Below are positions 42,631 through 51,323 of a stretch of 64,000 bases of DNA, piece by piece (within the stretch, counting starts at the first letter, position 1; each line of letters begins with the position of its first letter). Source of the DNA: Pseudomonas tolaasii NCPPB 2192 (GTDB lineage: Bacteria > Pseudomonadota > Gammaproteobacteria > Pseudomonadales > Pseudomonadaceae); the NCBI RefSeq assembly GCF_002813445.1, contig NZ_PHHD01000001.1, forward strand, positions 6,634,001 to 6,698,000. The letters are read 5' to 3'. A program made the position numbers and the translations under genes. The notes below the pieces were generated by a model. The model was not told the DNA's origin. It did not search any database and saw only the letters and a list, made by a program, of their open reading frames with translations.

Positions 42631-43410
42631 ATGTTGACGCTACCGCTACCAAGATTTGAATTCCAGGACTCAATATCCCCCATCCCGAACCTGGACCCTG
42701 ACCTGATTCAGACAGAAACCGCCAGGGTGCTGTTGAATTTTCCCGTCGAGGCCGGAGACCAACTCTTTTTGTCCCTTAACAGCACGGTCCTGGGTGGTGA
42801 GCATAACCAGAGCTTTTTCATTGCCCGCCCCGCCCCCGATTGCGTGTACCTGGTGCCTAAATCCATTATCGAAATCAGCGAGGGGACCACCGTGACGTTG
42901 TTGGCGCGCTTGAGGCGCGCGGGGCTGATTTCCGGCGCGCCGTCCACGCCAGTCAATATCAAACGACCACCAATCATCGTCATCCCGCCTGTTCCGCCAA
43001 CCGTCTGGGACTTTACCAATGGTTTCCAGGGCTGGGTGCCACAAGGGAATTACATTGGCGGGCTGCTGCATGTGATCGGCGGTCGGGTCGTCGCAGACTT
43101 GCTCAACAGCCAGGCCGGCAAATCCCATATCATCACCCGTACCGTGCAGGTGACCGCAGGACGCGTGTATGACGTTACCTTTGAGGTCAGCGGGGGCAGC
43201 TCTGCCGATGGCTCAGTCGTCTTCCTGACCGTTAACGGCGCCCGAATCGGTACCAGTGTTCAGAATATCTCGACGACCCGGCAGACCGGCACAGGGGTGT
43301 TCACCGCCACAACGACGGGCAATGTCACACTGGGTATTTTCAATGATGCCGTGCCCCAAGGGCGACATAACCTGTCCCTGGGCAATATTCGAATGACGCC
43401 GAGACCTTGA
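42631..43410 (+). CDS. Hypothetical beta-sandwich protein, 259 aa
   Basis: Not recognised. The ATG at 42631 has AGAGG upstream. No signal peptide is seen. Residues 25-110 are beta-rich and end in a proline hinge (RPPIIVIPPVPPTVWDF). Residues 125-259 look like a carbohydrate-binding-type jelly roll (DFTNGFQGWV, VTAGRVYDVTFEVSGG, NLSLGNIRMTP). Such two-part proteins in Pseudomonas are often cell-surface or insecticidal-toxin-like. It is the only plus-strand gene between flgB and cheR, is monocistronic and ends at a shared terminator, so it looks like an insertion into a flagellar cluster. Confidence 0.65.
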   Translation: MLTLPLPRFEFQDSISPIPNLDPDLIQTETARVLLNFPVEAGDQLFLSLNSTVLGGEHNQSFFIARPAPDCVYLVPKSIIEISEGTTVTLLARLRRAGLISGAPSTPVNIKRPPIIVIPPVPPTVWDFTNGFQGWVPQGNYIGGLLHVIGGRVVADLLNSQAGKSHIITRTVQVTAGRVYDVTFEVSGGSSADGSVVFLTVNGARIGTSVQNISTTRQTGTGVFTATTTGNVTLGIFNDAVPQGRHNLSLGNIRMTPRP

Positions 43411-43418
43411 CCCAAAAG

Positions 43419-43453
43419 AAACGGGAGGCCGTGGTGGACCTCCCGTTTTTTTA
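43419..43453. terminator. Bidirectional terminator between 42631 gene and cheR
   Basis: AACGGGAGG and CCTCCCGTT form a nine-base stem with a ten-base loop, preceded by A-rich and followed by T-rich sequence. It can serve both converging genes. Confidence 0.88.
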
Positions 43454-43461
43454 AACAGACA

Positions 43462-44289
43462 TCACTTGGCCTGGTAAATGATGCCCGGGCTGCACTGCAC
43501 CATTTGATAATGATCCGGCAGGCCGTTCAGCGCCTCGGAAGCCCCGAGGAACAGATAGCCGCCGCGCTTGAGCGTGCCATGGATGCGCAGCAGGATGTCT
43601 TTCTTCACTTCAGCCGAGAAGTAGATCAGCACATTGCGGCAAAACACCATGTCGAACTTGCCCAGGCTGGCGTAACTGTCGAGCAGGTTGAACGAGCGAA
43701 ACTCGACCCGGCTCTTGATCGGTGCCTTGACCGCCCAACGCCCCGCGCCTTTGGGGTCAAAGTAACGCTGCAGGCGCTCCTGGGACAAACCGCGCCCCAG
43801 GGCCAGGCTGTCGTACTCGCCGGTCTTGCAGTTGGTGAGCATGGTGCCGGACAGGTCAGTGGCAACGATTTGCGCGCCGGCCTTGAGCTGGCCCATGTTG
43901 GTCCGCTCAAACTCGTCGATGGACATGGAAATCGAATACGGTTCCTGCCCCGACGAACACGCCGCCGACCAGATACGCAGGCGCTGGCCCGGCGCAGCCT
44001 TGATCGCTTCGGGCAGCACTTTGCTCTTGAGCACTTCAAAGGGGTAAGTATCCCGAAACCACAAGGTCTCGTTGGTGGTCATGGCATCGACCACCATTTC
44101 CTTGAGCCCGCTGCGCGGCTGGCCCTGAATACGCTGCACCAGCTCACCCAGGGATTTGATGCCCTGCTGTTCCATCAGTTTGTTGAGACGGCTGGATACC
44201 AGGTACTGCTTGTTTTCACCGAGCAATATGCCACAGGCTTTTTCCAGGAAGACCCGGAACTGTTCGAAATCCAAATTACCCGTAGACAA
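43462..44289 (-). CDS. cheR: Chemotaxis methyltransferase CheR
   Basis: Methylates glutamates of chemoreceptors using SAM; cytoplasmic. 275 aa with an N-terminal helical domain (FRVFLEKACGILLGENKQYL) and a SAM-binding fold (RIWSAACSSGQEPYSISM, DMVFCRNVLIYFSAEVKKDI). The last GGYLFLGASEALNG is also typical. It follows cheV and precedes the unrelated 42631 gene in convergent orientation. Confidence 0.95.
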   Translation of the reverse strand: MSTGNLDFEQFRVFLEKACGILLGENKQYLVSSRLNKLMEQQGIKSLGELVQRIQGQPRSGLKEMVVDAMTTNETLWFRDTYPFEVLKSKVLPEAIKAAPGQRLRIWSAACSSGQEPYSISMSIDEFERTNMGQLKAGAQIVATDLSGTMLTNCKTGEYDSLALGRGLSQERLQRYFDPKGAGRWAVKAPIKSRVEFRSFNLLDSYASLGKFDMVFCRNVLIYFSAEVKKDILLRIHGTLKRGGYLFLGASEALNGLPDHYQMVQCSPGIIYQAK

Positions 44290-44331
44290 TGATACCGCCT
44301 CTTAAATCGTGTGACCGCCAGGGGCAATCCC

Positions 44332-45264
44332 CTAGCCGTGATCTGCTGCCTTGATCCGGTCAACTACCCGGGATGCCAGGTCATCAGGACGGAATTTGGC
44401 CAGGAAGTCATCGGCGCCGACCTTCTTGACCATCGCCTGATTGAATACACCCGACAACGAAGTATGCAGGATGATATGCAATTTTTGCATGCGTGGATCG
44501 TTACGTATCTCGGCCGTGAGGGTGTAACCGTCCATTTCCGGCATTTCAATGTCGGAGATCATCATCAGGAATTCTTCTTCGGGCTTCTTGCCTTCGTCCA
44601 CCAGCTTGCGCAGGTAATCCAGGGCTTGGCGGCCGTCATTGAGCGCAACCACTTCAACACCCACGGTTTGCAGGCAACGGGTCACTTGCTTGCGCGCCAC
44701 GGAGGAATCATCCACGGTCAGCACACGCAACGACACGGCCTTGTGCGCGGTTTCGGCGTCCACCACGCCCACCGAGATGGTTTCCGAGGTCGGCGCCACT
44801 TCGGCGAGGATTTTCTCCACGTCGATGATTTCCACCAACTGGTTGTCAACCCGCGTCACCGCCGTGAGGTAGTGATCGCGCCCGGTACCCTTGGGTGGCG
44901 GATGAATCTCTTCCCAGTTCATGTTGACGATGCGCTCCACCGAGCGCACCAGGAAACCCTGGGTCTTGGTGTTGTACTCGGTGATGATCACGAACGGACT
45001 CTGGCGGTCCTGCAAACCTGAGGAACCGGTGGCCATGGCCAGGTCAAGAATCGGGATGGTGGCGCCCCGGATATTGGCGACGCCGCACACCACAGGACTG
45101 GATTTGGGCAAGATTGTCAGCTTGGGACACTGCAACACTTCCCGCACTTTAAACACATTGATGCCATACAGCTGCTTGCCGTCCAGGCGGAACAGCAACA
45201 ACTCCAGGCGGTTCTGCCCTACCAGCTGTGTGCGCTGGTTTACTGAATCCATTACACCTGCCAT
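44332..45264 (-). CDS. cheV: Chemotaxis coupling protein CheV
   Basis: 310 aa: an N-terminal CheW-like domain (about 15-165; ELLLFRLDGKQLYGINVFKV, GVANIRGATIPILDLA) and a C-terminal receiver domain (about 180-305; LTVDDSSVARKQVTRCL, MISDIEMPEMDGYTLT with the phospho-Asp). It couples receptors to CheA and buffers phosphorylation. The start at 45264 is 91 bases from divergent flgA. Confidence 0.94.
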   Translation of the reverse strand: MAGVMDSVNQRTQLVGQNRLELLLFRLDGKQLYGINVFKVREVLQCPKLTILPKSSPVVCGVANIRGATIPILDLAMATGSSGLQDRQSPFVIITEYNTKTQGFLVRSVERIVNMNWEEIHPPPKGTGRDHYLTAVTRVDNQLVEIIDVEKILAEVAPTSETISVGVVDAETAHKAVSLRVLTVDDSSVARKQVTRCLQTVGVEVVALNDGRQALDYLRKLVDEGKKPEEEFLMMISDIEMPEMDGYTLTAEIRNDPRMQKLHIILHTSLSGVFNQAMVKKVGADDFLAKFRPDDLASRVVDRIKAADHG

Positions 45265-45328
45265 GCCTTTACTCCTACGCTAAAACCTTTGGCGATACCT
45301 GCAGGGCAGCGCGCCCCCAACACTAAAC

Positions 45329-45342
45329 GGCACGAGCTTTGC
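45329..45342 (+). promoter_or_regulatory. Predicted sigma54 promoter of flgA
   Basis: GGCACGAGCTTTGC has GG and GC exactly ten bases apart, a good -24/-12 match. The predicted transcription start, 45354, is only two bases before the ATG at 45356, so the mRNA would be leaderless or translation starts further down. Confidence 0.6.
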
Positions 45343-45355
45343 TATTTGTTTGGTC

Positions 45356-46120
45356 ATGGATATTAAAACGACAGTTTTTCGACGCCTCAACTTCCCACGG
45401 TACTGCAGATCGCTCTGCGTCTCGGTGATGTTGCTCGCGCTGAGCCTGGGCGCCACGGCCCGCGCAGACAACGTCACCTTGCCTGATCTCCTTATCGGCG
45501 TCACTCAGGGCTTTCTTGAGTTCACTGTAGAAGATTATCTGGCGACCACCCAGACCCCGGGGCGTTATGAAATCCAGGTCAACCAACTGGACCCGCGCCT
45601 GCGCATGCCCATGTGCGACAAGGAATTGACAGCCAGCCTGGAAAGCCCGGCCCAGCCCATTGGTCGGGTCACAGTCAAAGTGCGCTGTGAGGGCGCGTCT
45701 CCGTGGACCGTGTTCGTGCCGGCGCAGGTCAAATTGTTTCGCGACGTGGTGGTGGTGACGCGCCCCTTGAAACGCACCGGCATCATCGGCTTTGACGATG
45801 TGGCGCTGCGCGAGCGCGACATCAGCCTGATCAACCAGGGCTACCTCACCTCCTTAGACCAGGCGGTCGGACAGAAACTGACCCGCCCCATGGTGACCGA
45901 CCAGGTCATTACACTGGTGCACCTGGAACAGGCTGAAGTGATTCGCAAGGGCGACCAGGTGGTGATTTCCGCCAGCAGCGGTGCACTGACGGTAAAAATG
46001 CCGGGGGAGGCCCTGTCCAATGGCGGCATGAGCGAACAGATCAGGGTCAAGAACCTCAACTCCAACCGCGTGATCAAGGCGCAAGTGACGGCGCCGGGGC
46101 AGGTCGAGGTGGCTTTATAG
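45356..46120 (+). CDS. flgA: Flagellar P-ring assembly chaperone FlgA
   Basis: Periplasmic chaperone for P-ring assembly. With the ATG at 45356 it has 254 aa, including a signal peptide with hydrophobic core [14 protein letters not shown] ending near residue 37. The mature part has the SAF domain ([20 protein letters not shown]) and [20 protein letters not shown] near the end, both family features. A TTG at 45350 and an ATG at 45428 are alternative starts; the latter would give a normal-length signal peptide and a leader of about 74 bases after the predicted sigma54 start. Confidence 0.9.
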   Translation: MDIKTTVFRRLNFPRYCRSLCVSVMLLALSLGATARADNVTLPDLLIGVTQGFLEFTVEDYLATTQTPGRYEIQVNQLDPRLRMPMCDKELTASLESPAQPIGRVTVKVRCEGASPWTVFVPAQVKLFRDVVVVTRPLKRTGIIGFDDVALRERDISLINQGYLTSLDQAVGQKLTRPMVTDQVITLVHLEQAEVIRKGDQVVISASSGALTVKMPGEALSNGGMSEQIRVKNLNSNRVIKAQVTAPGQVEVAL

Positions 46121-46198
46121 TTTACTGGCAGAGGACGCCCGCTTTTCCTACACTGTGCACCAGGCATCCGCACGTGCAGGTTTATTGTCAATCGCGCC

Positions 46199-46225
46199 TA
46201 AAGTTTGTCCGGGTATGGCCGAAAA
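46199..46225 (+). promoter_or_regulatory. Predicted sigma28 (FliA) promoter of flgM
   Basis: TAAAGTTT (46199-46206) and GCCGAAAA (46218-46225) are separated by 11 bases, nearly the full FliA consensus. Transcription should start near 46233, 30 bases before the flgM ATG. FlgM as anti-FliA is commonly FliA-controlled. Confidence 0.8.
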
Positions 46226-46262
46226 CATGGCAAGCGTCCAAATACCCAGAGGTTTTTTTATC

Positions 46263-46589
46263 ATGGTCATCGATTTCAGTCGTTTGAATAACTCCCAGGC
46301 TTTGCCGGGCAATACGCGTACCAGCGGGGCCAAGGACAGCGTTGAAGCCAAGTCCCAGCCAGCACCTGCGGCCAAGACGGAACAGGCCGGCGCCAGCCAA
46401 AGCGGGGAATCCGTACACCTGAGCAATGAGGCTCAACAGTTGCAGAAGGTCACTGACTCGCTGCGCGACCAGCCGGTTGTCAACAAAGCCCGTGTGGCCG
46501 AGTTGAAGCAGGCAATCGCCGATGGCAGCTATAAAGTCGACAGCAACCGTGTAGCCAGCAAGCTGCTTAATTTCGAAGCCGAGCGCTAG
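46263..46589 (+). CDS. flgM: Anti-sigma28 factor FlgM
   Basis: Holds FliA inactive until the hook is finished, then is exported through it. The ATG at 46263 gives 108 aa from [20 protein letters not shown]; the frame is open upstream but the sigma28 promoter lies inside that part. The C-terminal half has the sigma-binding helices [17 protein letters not shown] and [20 protein letters not shown]. The N-terminal half is disordered, as usual for an exported factor. Confidence 0.93.
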   Translation: MVIDFSRLNNSQALPGNTRTSGAKDSVEAKSQPAPAAKTEQAGASQSGESVHLSNEAQQLQKVTDSLRDQPVVNKARVAELKQAIADGSYKVDSNRVASKLLNFEAER

Positions 46590-46637
46590 GCAAAGGCCTG
46601 CGCAGGGCTTTTGGACGCTTAAAACCCAAGGCCAGCC

Positions 46638-47108
46638 ATGCACCACGACGAACATTTGCTTCAACTGATCATTGACGATCTGGCTCCGACGCAACAATTG
46701 CTGGAGCTGCTCAAAGAAGAATCCCTGGCTCTCTATGGCCGGGACATGCGCTTGTTGGAAGAAATCCTGGCGCGCAAACAATCGCTGATCGTACTGCTCG
46801 AGCAGCACGGGCGGAAGCGCAGCGAGATCCTGGTCAGCCTCGGCCTGCCGGCAGACCACGACGGCCTCGCCCAACTGGCCAGCCACTCCTCGGTCGGCGA
46901 CCGGTTGCTGACGCAAAGCGTCGCTCTCAACCAATTGCTCGCCCAGTGCCAGGAAGCCAACCTGCTCAACGGTCAGTCGATCCAGCTTCAGCAGGCAACG
47001 ACCGCCAACCAGTTGCGTATACTCCACGGCGGAGAGCCTCCGGCCCTCTATAACGCCCAAGGCTCCACTTCACGCCTGGTCAAACCAAGCACCCGCAGCC
47101 AAGCCTGA
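46638..47108 (+). CDS. flgN: Flagellar export chaperone FlgN
   Basis: Cytoplasmic chaperone of the hook-filament junction proteins FlgK and FlgL. 156 aa, largely helical, starting [20 protein letters not shown], with leucine-rich amphipathic helices ([20 protein letters not shown]). It follows flgM by 48 bases in the same direction. Confidence 0.88.
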   Translation: MHHDEHLLQLIIDDLAPTQQLLELLKEESLALYGRDMRLLEEILARKQSLIVLLEQHGRKRSEILVSLGLPADHDGLAQLASHSSVGDRLLTQSVALNQLLAQCQEANLLNGQSIQLQQATTANQLRILHGGEPPALYNAQGSTSRLVKPSTRSQA

Positions 47109-47203
47109 CGCCGGTTCAAAGCGCACCTATCCAAGGCGCGCTACATACTGGCAAAATGCCGGTTCTTGCGTGTAGTCGTATTTTGTCTGGAGATGGAAGA
47201 ACC

Positions 47204-47953
47204 GTGTTCAACGCCCTTAATGCGGAAGATGCTCCGCAGCCACCCAAGGTGCTCACCACGCCTCTGGAAATCGCCAGCACATTGCGCATGCTGCAAGACA
47301 GCCATGACCCGCTGATCATAACGTTCCATGAACGCAGCCAACGCTTCCAAAGCTACCTGGTGGACGTAGACCGGGACAGCAAGGCGCTGGCACTGGACGA
47401 AATGATTCCCCGAGATGGCGAACGTTACCTGGAAAACGGCGAACCGTTCCGCATCGAAGGCTTCCACGACGGTGTTCGCGTGGCCTGGGAAAGCAATGGC
47501 ACCCTGACCATCAGCGAAAAGGACGGCCACCGCATCTACACCGGCAGCATGCCCGACGAGGTGGTTTACCATCAGCGCCGCAATGCCTTCCGTGCCGCCC
47601 TGAAGCTGGCTCAGTTGGTCAACATCGAACTGGGTGGTGAAAAGCTCAAGGCGCCCATCAGCGGCAAGCTGCTCGATATCTCCGCCACCGGCTGCAAACT
47701 GCGCTTTGAAGGCGACATTTCCGAGCGCCTGCAACTGGGCCAGGTGTACGACCGCTTTATCGCCGCGCTGCCCTTCGGCAGCATGACCACCTCCGTGGAG
47801 CTGCGTTACCTGCACTTCGAAGAGAAGATCAACACCACCTTCGCCGGCGTGCGCTTTCACAACATGAGCGGGCTGGTTCAGCGCCAGGTGGAGCGTTTTG
47901 TCTACCAGTTGCAGCGTGAAGCGCGACGCTTCGACAAAGACGACGACTTTTAA
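47204..47953 (+). CDS. flgZ: Flagellar brake protein FlgZ (YcgR-type, PilZ domain)
   Basis: c-di-GMP-binding brake that acts on the flagellar motor and, in P. fluorescens and P. putida, links c-di-GMP to motility. The GTG at 47204, behind GGAAGAA, gives 249 aa from [16 protein letters not shown]. The N-terminal YcgR domain precedes a PilZ domain with RRNAFR (c-di-GMP RxxxR) and DISATG (D/NxSxxG). The frame open to 47156 has no ribosome site. A bidirectional terminator follows. Confidence 0.92.
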   Translation: MFNALNAEDAPQPPKVLTTPLEIASTLRMLQDSHDPLIITFHERSQRFQSYLVDVDRDSKALALDEMIPRDGERYLENGEPFRIEGFHDGVRVAWESNGTLTISEKDGHRIYTGSMPDEVVYHQRRNAFRAALKLAQLVNIELGGEKLKAPISGKLLDISATGCKLRFEGDISERLQLGQVYDRFIAALPFGSMTTSVELRYLHFEEKINTTFAGVRFHNMSGLVQRQVERFVYQLQREARRFDKDDDF

Positions 47954-47971
47954 ACCTTATAAGGTCGCGGT

Positions 47972-48010
47972 AAAAAAACGGGCAGATCCTGATGGGATCT
48001 GCCCGTTTTT
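47972..48010. terminator. Bidirectional terminator between flgZ and the MFS gene
   Basis: ACGGGCAGATCC (47978-47989) pairs with GGATCTGCCCGT (47995-48006), with A and T runs on the two sides. Confidence 0.92.
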
Positions 48011-48014
48011 GCAT

Positions 48015-49400
48015 TCAGGGGCGCGCCCTGCTCAAATCATGAGGGTGGTCGTCGGGGTCCGGGGGTGCCGGGGGCCCTGTGAAAATCGGCTCTTCCACCG
48101 GCGCCGCAGAATCGGTTTCGGAGGACACGTCCGGCACGGGGCTTTGCATTTGCTCCTGCACGACAGCCTCATCGACCCGCGGATCCAGGCAAGCAACCAG
48201 AGGCGAGCTGGACATGCTGTCGGGCATGGCGACGTGATGCAACGGCGCATCGTCCACCTGATGCAGGTTGGTGACCGCCTTGGGCCGAATCCGCCACACC
48301 AGGATCAACGCGCACAGGCTGAAAAATGCATACAGCATATGGCTGCCGAAGAGCTTCATCGCCACACCCGCCAGCAGTGGCCCGACACTGGCACCGATGC
48401 CGTAGGTCACCAACAACATGGCCGTCAGGGAGACCCGGCGATCACCCTCCACGTGGTCATTGGAAAATGCCACCGCCAGCGGGTACAGGCAGAACTGCAC
48501 CAGTGAACACAGGAAACCCGCCACAAACAGCACTTCCAGCGGCACCCGGGTCATGATCGCCAACGGCAACGCCGCCACCGCCAAACACAGGGCAAAGCTG
48601 CGAATCAGCAAGGCGCGGTCATACCGATCCGACAACCAGCCCAGCGGCCACTGCACCAGCAAGCCGGCAAAAATGCAGCAACCCATGAACAGACCGACCT
48701 GCTCGGTCGTCAACCCTTGCTGAGAGGCGTACAGCGGCGCCAAACCGTAGAACGAACCCACGATGACGCCTGCGCCCAACACGGTACTCAGCGACTGCGG
48801 CACGCGCTTGATAAAGAAGCGCGGCTCCATGGGCGCTGGATGCAGAGGCGCCGGGTGAATGCGCCGGGTCATGGCCACCGGTACCAGACACAGCGCAAAG
48901 CACAGCGCCACCAGCATCAGCAGCTCAAGACCCAGTTGGGGGTGCATCACCAGAATCAGCTGACCCAGCACCAGCCCCAGATAGGAGGCGATCATATAGC
49001 CGCTGAACACCACGCCACGCTGCTTGGCGTCGGCCTGCTCGTTCAGCCAGCTTTCGATGACCATGTATTGGCACATCATTCCCAGACCCACGACCATCCG
49101 CAGCACGATCCACGCCGGCAGCCAGTTGATCAGGCCATGCCCCAACACCGCCGCACCGACGATGCCGGCACAGGTTGCATAGGCGCGGATATGCCCGACC
49201 CGGGCGATCAAACGGTGCCCGATCTTGCCCCCCAGCACCAGGCCGAAGTAGTTGGCAGCCATCAGCGCACCCACCCACAGGCTGTCGACGTGATCCGCCG
49301 CCAGGCGCAAGGCCAGGTAAGTGCTGAGCAGGCCGGAACCGATCAGCATCATCAGGGAAGCGAAATAAAGGGCTCGAAAAGATTTCCAGATCTGGCGCAT
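48015..49400 (-). CDS. MFS transporter (YcaD-like)
   Basis: 461-aa inner-membrane transporter with about 12 hydrophobic segments, starting MRQIWKSFRALYFASLMMLI. GGKIGHRLIARVGHIRAYAT in the loop between segments 2 and 3 and PLGWLSDRYDRALL in the second half match the MFS A-motif pattern. The last 75 residues form an acidic, proline-rich cytoplasmic tail without membrane segments. The substrate cannot be assigned. A gap of about 230 bases without genes separates its start from the tRNA terminator. Confidence 0.85.
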   Translation of the reverse strand: MRQIWKSFRALYFASLMMLIGSGLLSTYLALRLAADHVDSLWVGALMAANYFGLVLGGKIGHRLIARVGHIRAYATCAGIVGAAVLGHGLINWLPAWIVLRMVVGLGMMCQYMVIESWLNEQADAKQRGVVFSGYMIASYLGLVLGQLILVMHPQLGLELLMLVALCFALCLVPVAMTRRIHPAPLHPAPMEPRFFIKRVPQSLSTVLGAGVIVGSFYGLAPLYASQQGLTTEQVGLFMGCCIFAGLLVQWPLGWLSDRYDRALLIRSFALCLAVAALPLAIMTRVPLEVLFVAGFLCSLVQFCLYPLAVAFSNDHVEGDRRVSLTAMLLVTYGIGASVGPLLAGVAMKLFGSHMLYAFFSLCALILVWRIRPKAVTNLHQVDDAPLHHVAMPDSMSSSPLVACLDPRVDEAVVQEQMQSPVPDVSSETDSAAPVEEPIFTGPPAPPDPDDHPHDLSRARP

Positions 49401-49629
49401 CGGCGTTCCGAGCGGCTCCTTGCGGTGAGGGACGGGGCTATCGGCATGATAGTCCGGTGTTGCCGGGTCCGGACAGGCGAGAGGCGCTGTTTCCGGGGAA
49501 TAATTTTGCTTAATGGTTCAGACGCTGCCTGATGGCATGCGCGGTACACAGGTTGAGATAAATACCCGATGCACCTGCTGTGAACTCTGATCGCCGGCAA
49601 GGTTCGACCGGTGTTTAAACGACAGACAC

Positions 49630-49664
49630 AAAAAAGCCCCGCCAGACATCGCTGAGCGGGGCTT
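49630..49664 (-). terminator. Terminator of tRNA-Arg(CCT)
   Basis: AAAGCCCCGC and GCGGGGCTTT form a strong stem with a 13-base loop, with A and T tracts on both sides. On the minus strand it stands six bases after the tRNA 3' end. Confidence 0.85.
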
Positions 49665-49670
49665 TGAATC

Positions 49671-49747
49671 TGGTGTCCCAGGGCCGGTTCGAACGGCCAA
49701 CCTTCCCCTTAGGAGGGGGATGCTCTATCCAATTGAGCTACTGGGAC
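49671..49747 (-). tRNA. tRNA-Arg (anticodon CCT)
   Basis: Minus-strand cloverleaf of 77 bases: acceptor GTCCCAG / CTGGGAC, D arm with AGCTCAATTGGATAGAGCA, anticodon loop CTCCTAA giving CCT, T arm with GGTTCGAACC-type sequence (TTCGAAC), and an encoded CCA at the 3' end (49671-49673). Confidence 0.95.
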
Positions 49748-50077
49748 CAATGACAGCCGGCAGGCCAAGGGCGTGGCGACGGACGGCGTGCATGTTAACG
49801 GCCAGGTTGGGTTTTGTCATGTCGTCCGTTGGCTTTTTGAGCGTAGGCCGATCCTTGTCTGAGCGCTCACGGTTTTATCCCGCAAACACGGGGGCTTTTC
49901 CGTGATCGTGCAAAATGCATGCAGCCCAAAACGCCCGCCTTGCAAATTGCAACCAAATGAGCCGCCAGATTAGACTCAAACCATTGATTTTATTGAATTA
50001 AAAGCTTGGCACGACACCTGCAATACTTCTCCTACAACAGCCCCCTTCAGCCAAGGCGTCAAACGGAGAACATGACC
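49748..50077. other. 330-base gap without a gene
   Basis: No coding region is supported here. It is AT-richer towards 49900-50040 and holds a TTGCAA-type repeat (49940-49952). It presumably contains promoters for the tRNA (minus) and for the small membrane-protein genes (plus). Confidence 0.4.
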
Positions 50078-50305
50078 ATGAACAGTGCCCTTCTGTTAGC
50101 CCTCAATACCGTAGCCTTGGCCGCTCTGGTGACATTCCATTTTCAATCATCCGGCAATGACGATCCTGCGCAGATCAGCCAGGCAGTACCGCACCATCTG
50201 CAACAACGCCCGCAACTGGCCGTGATGACGCCAGACGCGCAATCGCCGATGCGCCTGACCCAATCCGCACAAGCTGCACCAGCATCTGAACACTGGGTGT
50301 TCTAA
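50078..50305 (+). CDS. Small membrane-anchored protein, 75 aa
   Basis: The ATG at 50078 has GGAG nine bases upstream (a second ATG at 50072 is too close). It starts MNSALLLALNTVALAALVTF, a single membrane anchor or uncleaved signal, followed by a polar part rich in Gln, Pro and Ser. No family is recognised. It is followed after 18 bases by another small membrane-protein gene in the same direction, so the two probably form an operon upstream of amrZ. Confidence 0.6.
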   Translation: MNSALLLALNTVALAALVTFHFQSSGNDDPAQISQAVPHHLQQRPQLAVMTPDAQSPMRLTQSAQAAPASEHWVF

Positions 50306-50323
50306 GTCGAAGGAAACTGTTTT

Positions 50324-50503
50324 ATGACCAAACTCGCCTGGCTTTTCCTGTGCCTGACCGTCGTCACCGGCGCAATGGGTGTCAACGCCACGACTCAAGA
50401 TGGACAGACCACTGCGTTCGTCGTTGCAGGGGCATTGGCCTGTCTACTGCTGCTGACGCTCATCGTCGGCCGTCGCATTAAATTTGACCCCGTTCTACGC
50501 TGA
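50324..50503 (+). CDS. Small membrane protein, 59 aa
   Basis: ATG at 50324 with AAGGAAA upstream; stop TGA at 50501-50503. The chain begins MTKLAWLFLCLTVVTGAMGV, has a second hydrophobic segment AFVVAGALACLLLLTLIVGR and a short basic tail, so two membrane helices with a short loop are expected. Unknown function. It follows the 75-aa gene and is probably cotranscribed. Confidence 0.55.
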   Translation: MTKLAWLFLCLTVVTGAMGVNATTQDGQTTAFVVAGALACLLLLTLIVGRRIKFDPVLR

Positions 50504-50810
50504 TTCCCTGCCTCCCCCGCCCTACCTTATGTCGCCTCACGCTCGTAAATCGGCAAATTGCCACTAGTCTAAAGATTAAGGGCAAAAGGCCACTTTGCTA
50601 TAGGATGTGCGGCCTCAAACCCTGTTGCGACCTGGATTTTCGGGAAACATTCCAACGAAAAGCTGCGTGTTGAAAAGTTTTCCAACCAGTCCGCAAAAAT
50701 ACAAATGAGTGCTGGCATAAAGCCTTTAGGCAGTTCAATATTTGTCACAGAATTGACGCCAAGGAACTGTCAAATCTGAGGCATGATGCGGCCTCTTTGC
50801 AATTCGGGTT

Positions 50811-50836
50811 GAACTTTGGTCGTGAGTCTTGTCTTA
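50811..50836 (+). promoter_or_regulatory. Possible AlgU-type promoter of amrZ
   Basis: GAACTT (50811-50816) and TCTTA (50832-50836) are 15 bases apart, similar to AlgU promoters (GAACTT, 16-17, TCTGA), with slightly short spacing. amrZ is AlgU-dependent in P. aeruginosa. The 391-base gap 50504-50894 shows no gene. Confidence 0.4.
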
Positions 50837-50894
50837 ACACTCATCCTTGCGGCCAATTCCAAGAACCGCTCCCCTGAACTAACCGGTTAAATAT

Positions 50895-51221
50895 ATGCGC
50901 CCATTGAAACAGGCAATTTATTCCAGCCGTACGGCTGACAAGTTCGTCGTACGTCTGCCAGACGGAATGCGGGAACGCATTGCCGAGGTGGCTCGCAATC
51001 ATCACCGCAGCATGAACTCCGAAATCATCGCCCGCCTGGAACAGAGCCTCATTCAGGAAGGTGCGTTGGGCGACGAGTTGAGCATGCGCCTGGACAGCCC
51101 CGAGCTGTCACTGCACGAACGCGAACTGCTGCAGCGTTTTCGTCAGCTCTCCCACCGTCAGCAAAATGCTCTCGTCTCGCTTATCGCGCACGACGTTGAA
51201 GCGGCCGCAGAAGCCAATTGA
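50895..51221 (+). CDS. amrZ: Ribbon-helix-helix regulator AmrZ
   Basis: Arc/MetJ-type DNA-binding protein of 108 aa that in Pseudomonas controls alginate, flagella, c-di-GMP enzymes and iron uptake. The ribbon-helix-helix is [20 protein letters not shown] followed by [17 protein letters not shown]. The flexible N-terminus and the C-terminal tetramerisation part match the family. In the F113 and SBW25 type strains it strongly affects motility, which fits with flagellar genes in the same window. Confidence 0.96.
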   Translation: MRPLKQAIYSSRTADKFVVRLPDGMRERIAEVARNHHRSMNSEIIARLEQSLIQEGALGDELSMRLDSPELSLHERELLQRFRQLSHRQQNALVSLIAHDVEAAAEAN

Positions 51222-51238
51222 TCTGCAACTGAAAGCCG

Positions 51239-51269
51239 AAGCCAGCCATGTGCTGGCTTTTTTTTGCGC
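51239..51269 (+). terminator. Terminator of amrZ
   Basis: GCCAGC (51241-51246) and GCTGGC (51252-51257) with a five-base loop followed by eight or more T. Confidence 0.88.
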
Positions 51270-51323
51270 AGAATTCGGGAAGGGAATGCAAAGCGGGAGC
51301 TGAATAGCTCCCGCGGCAAAGGG

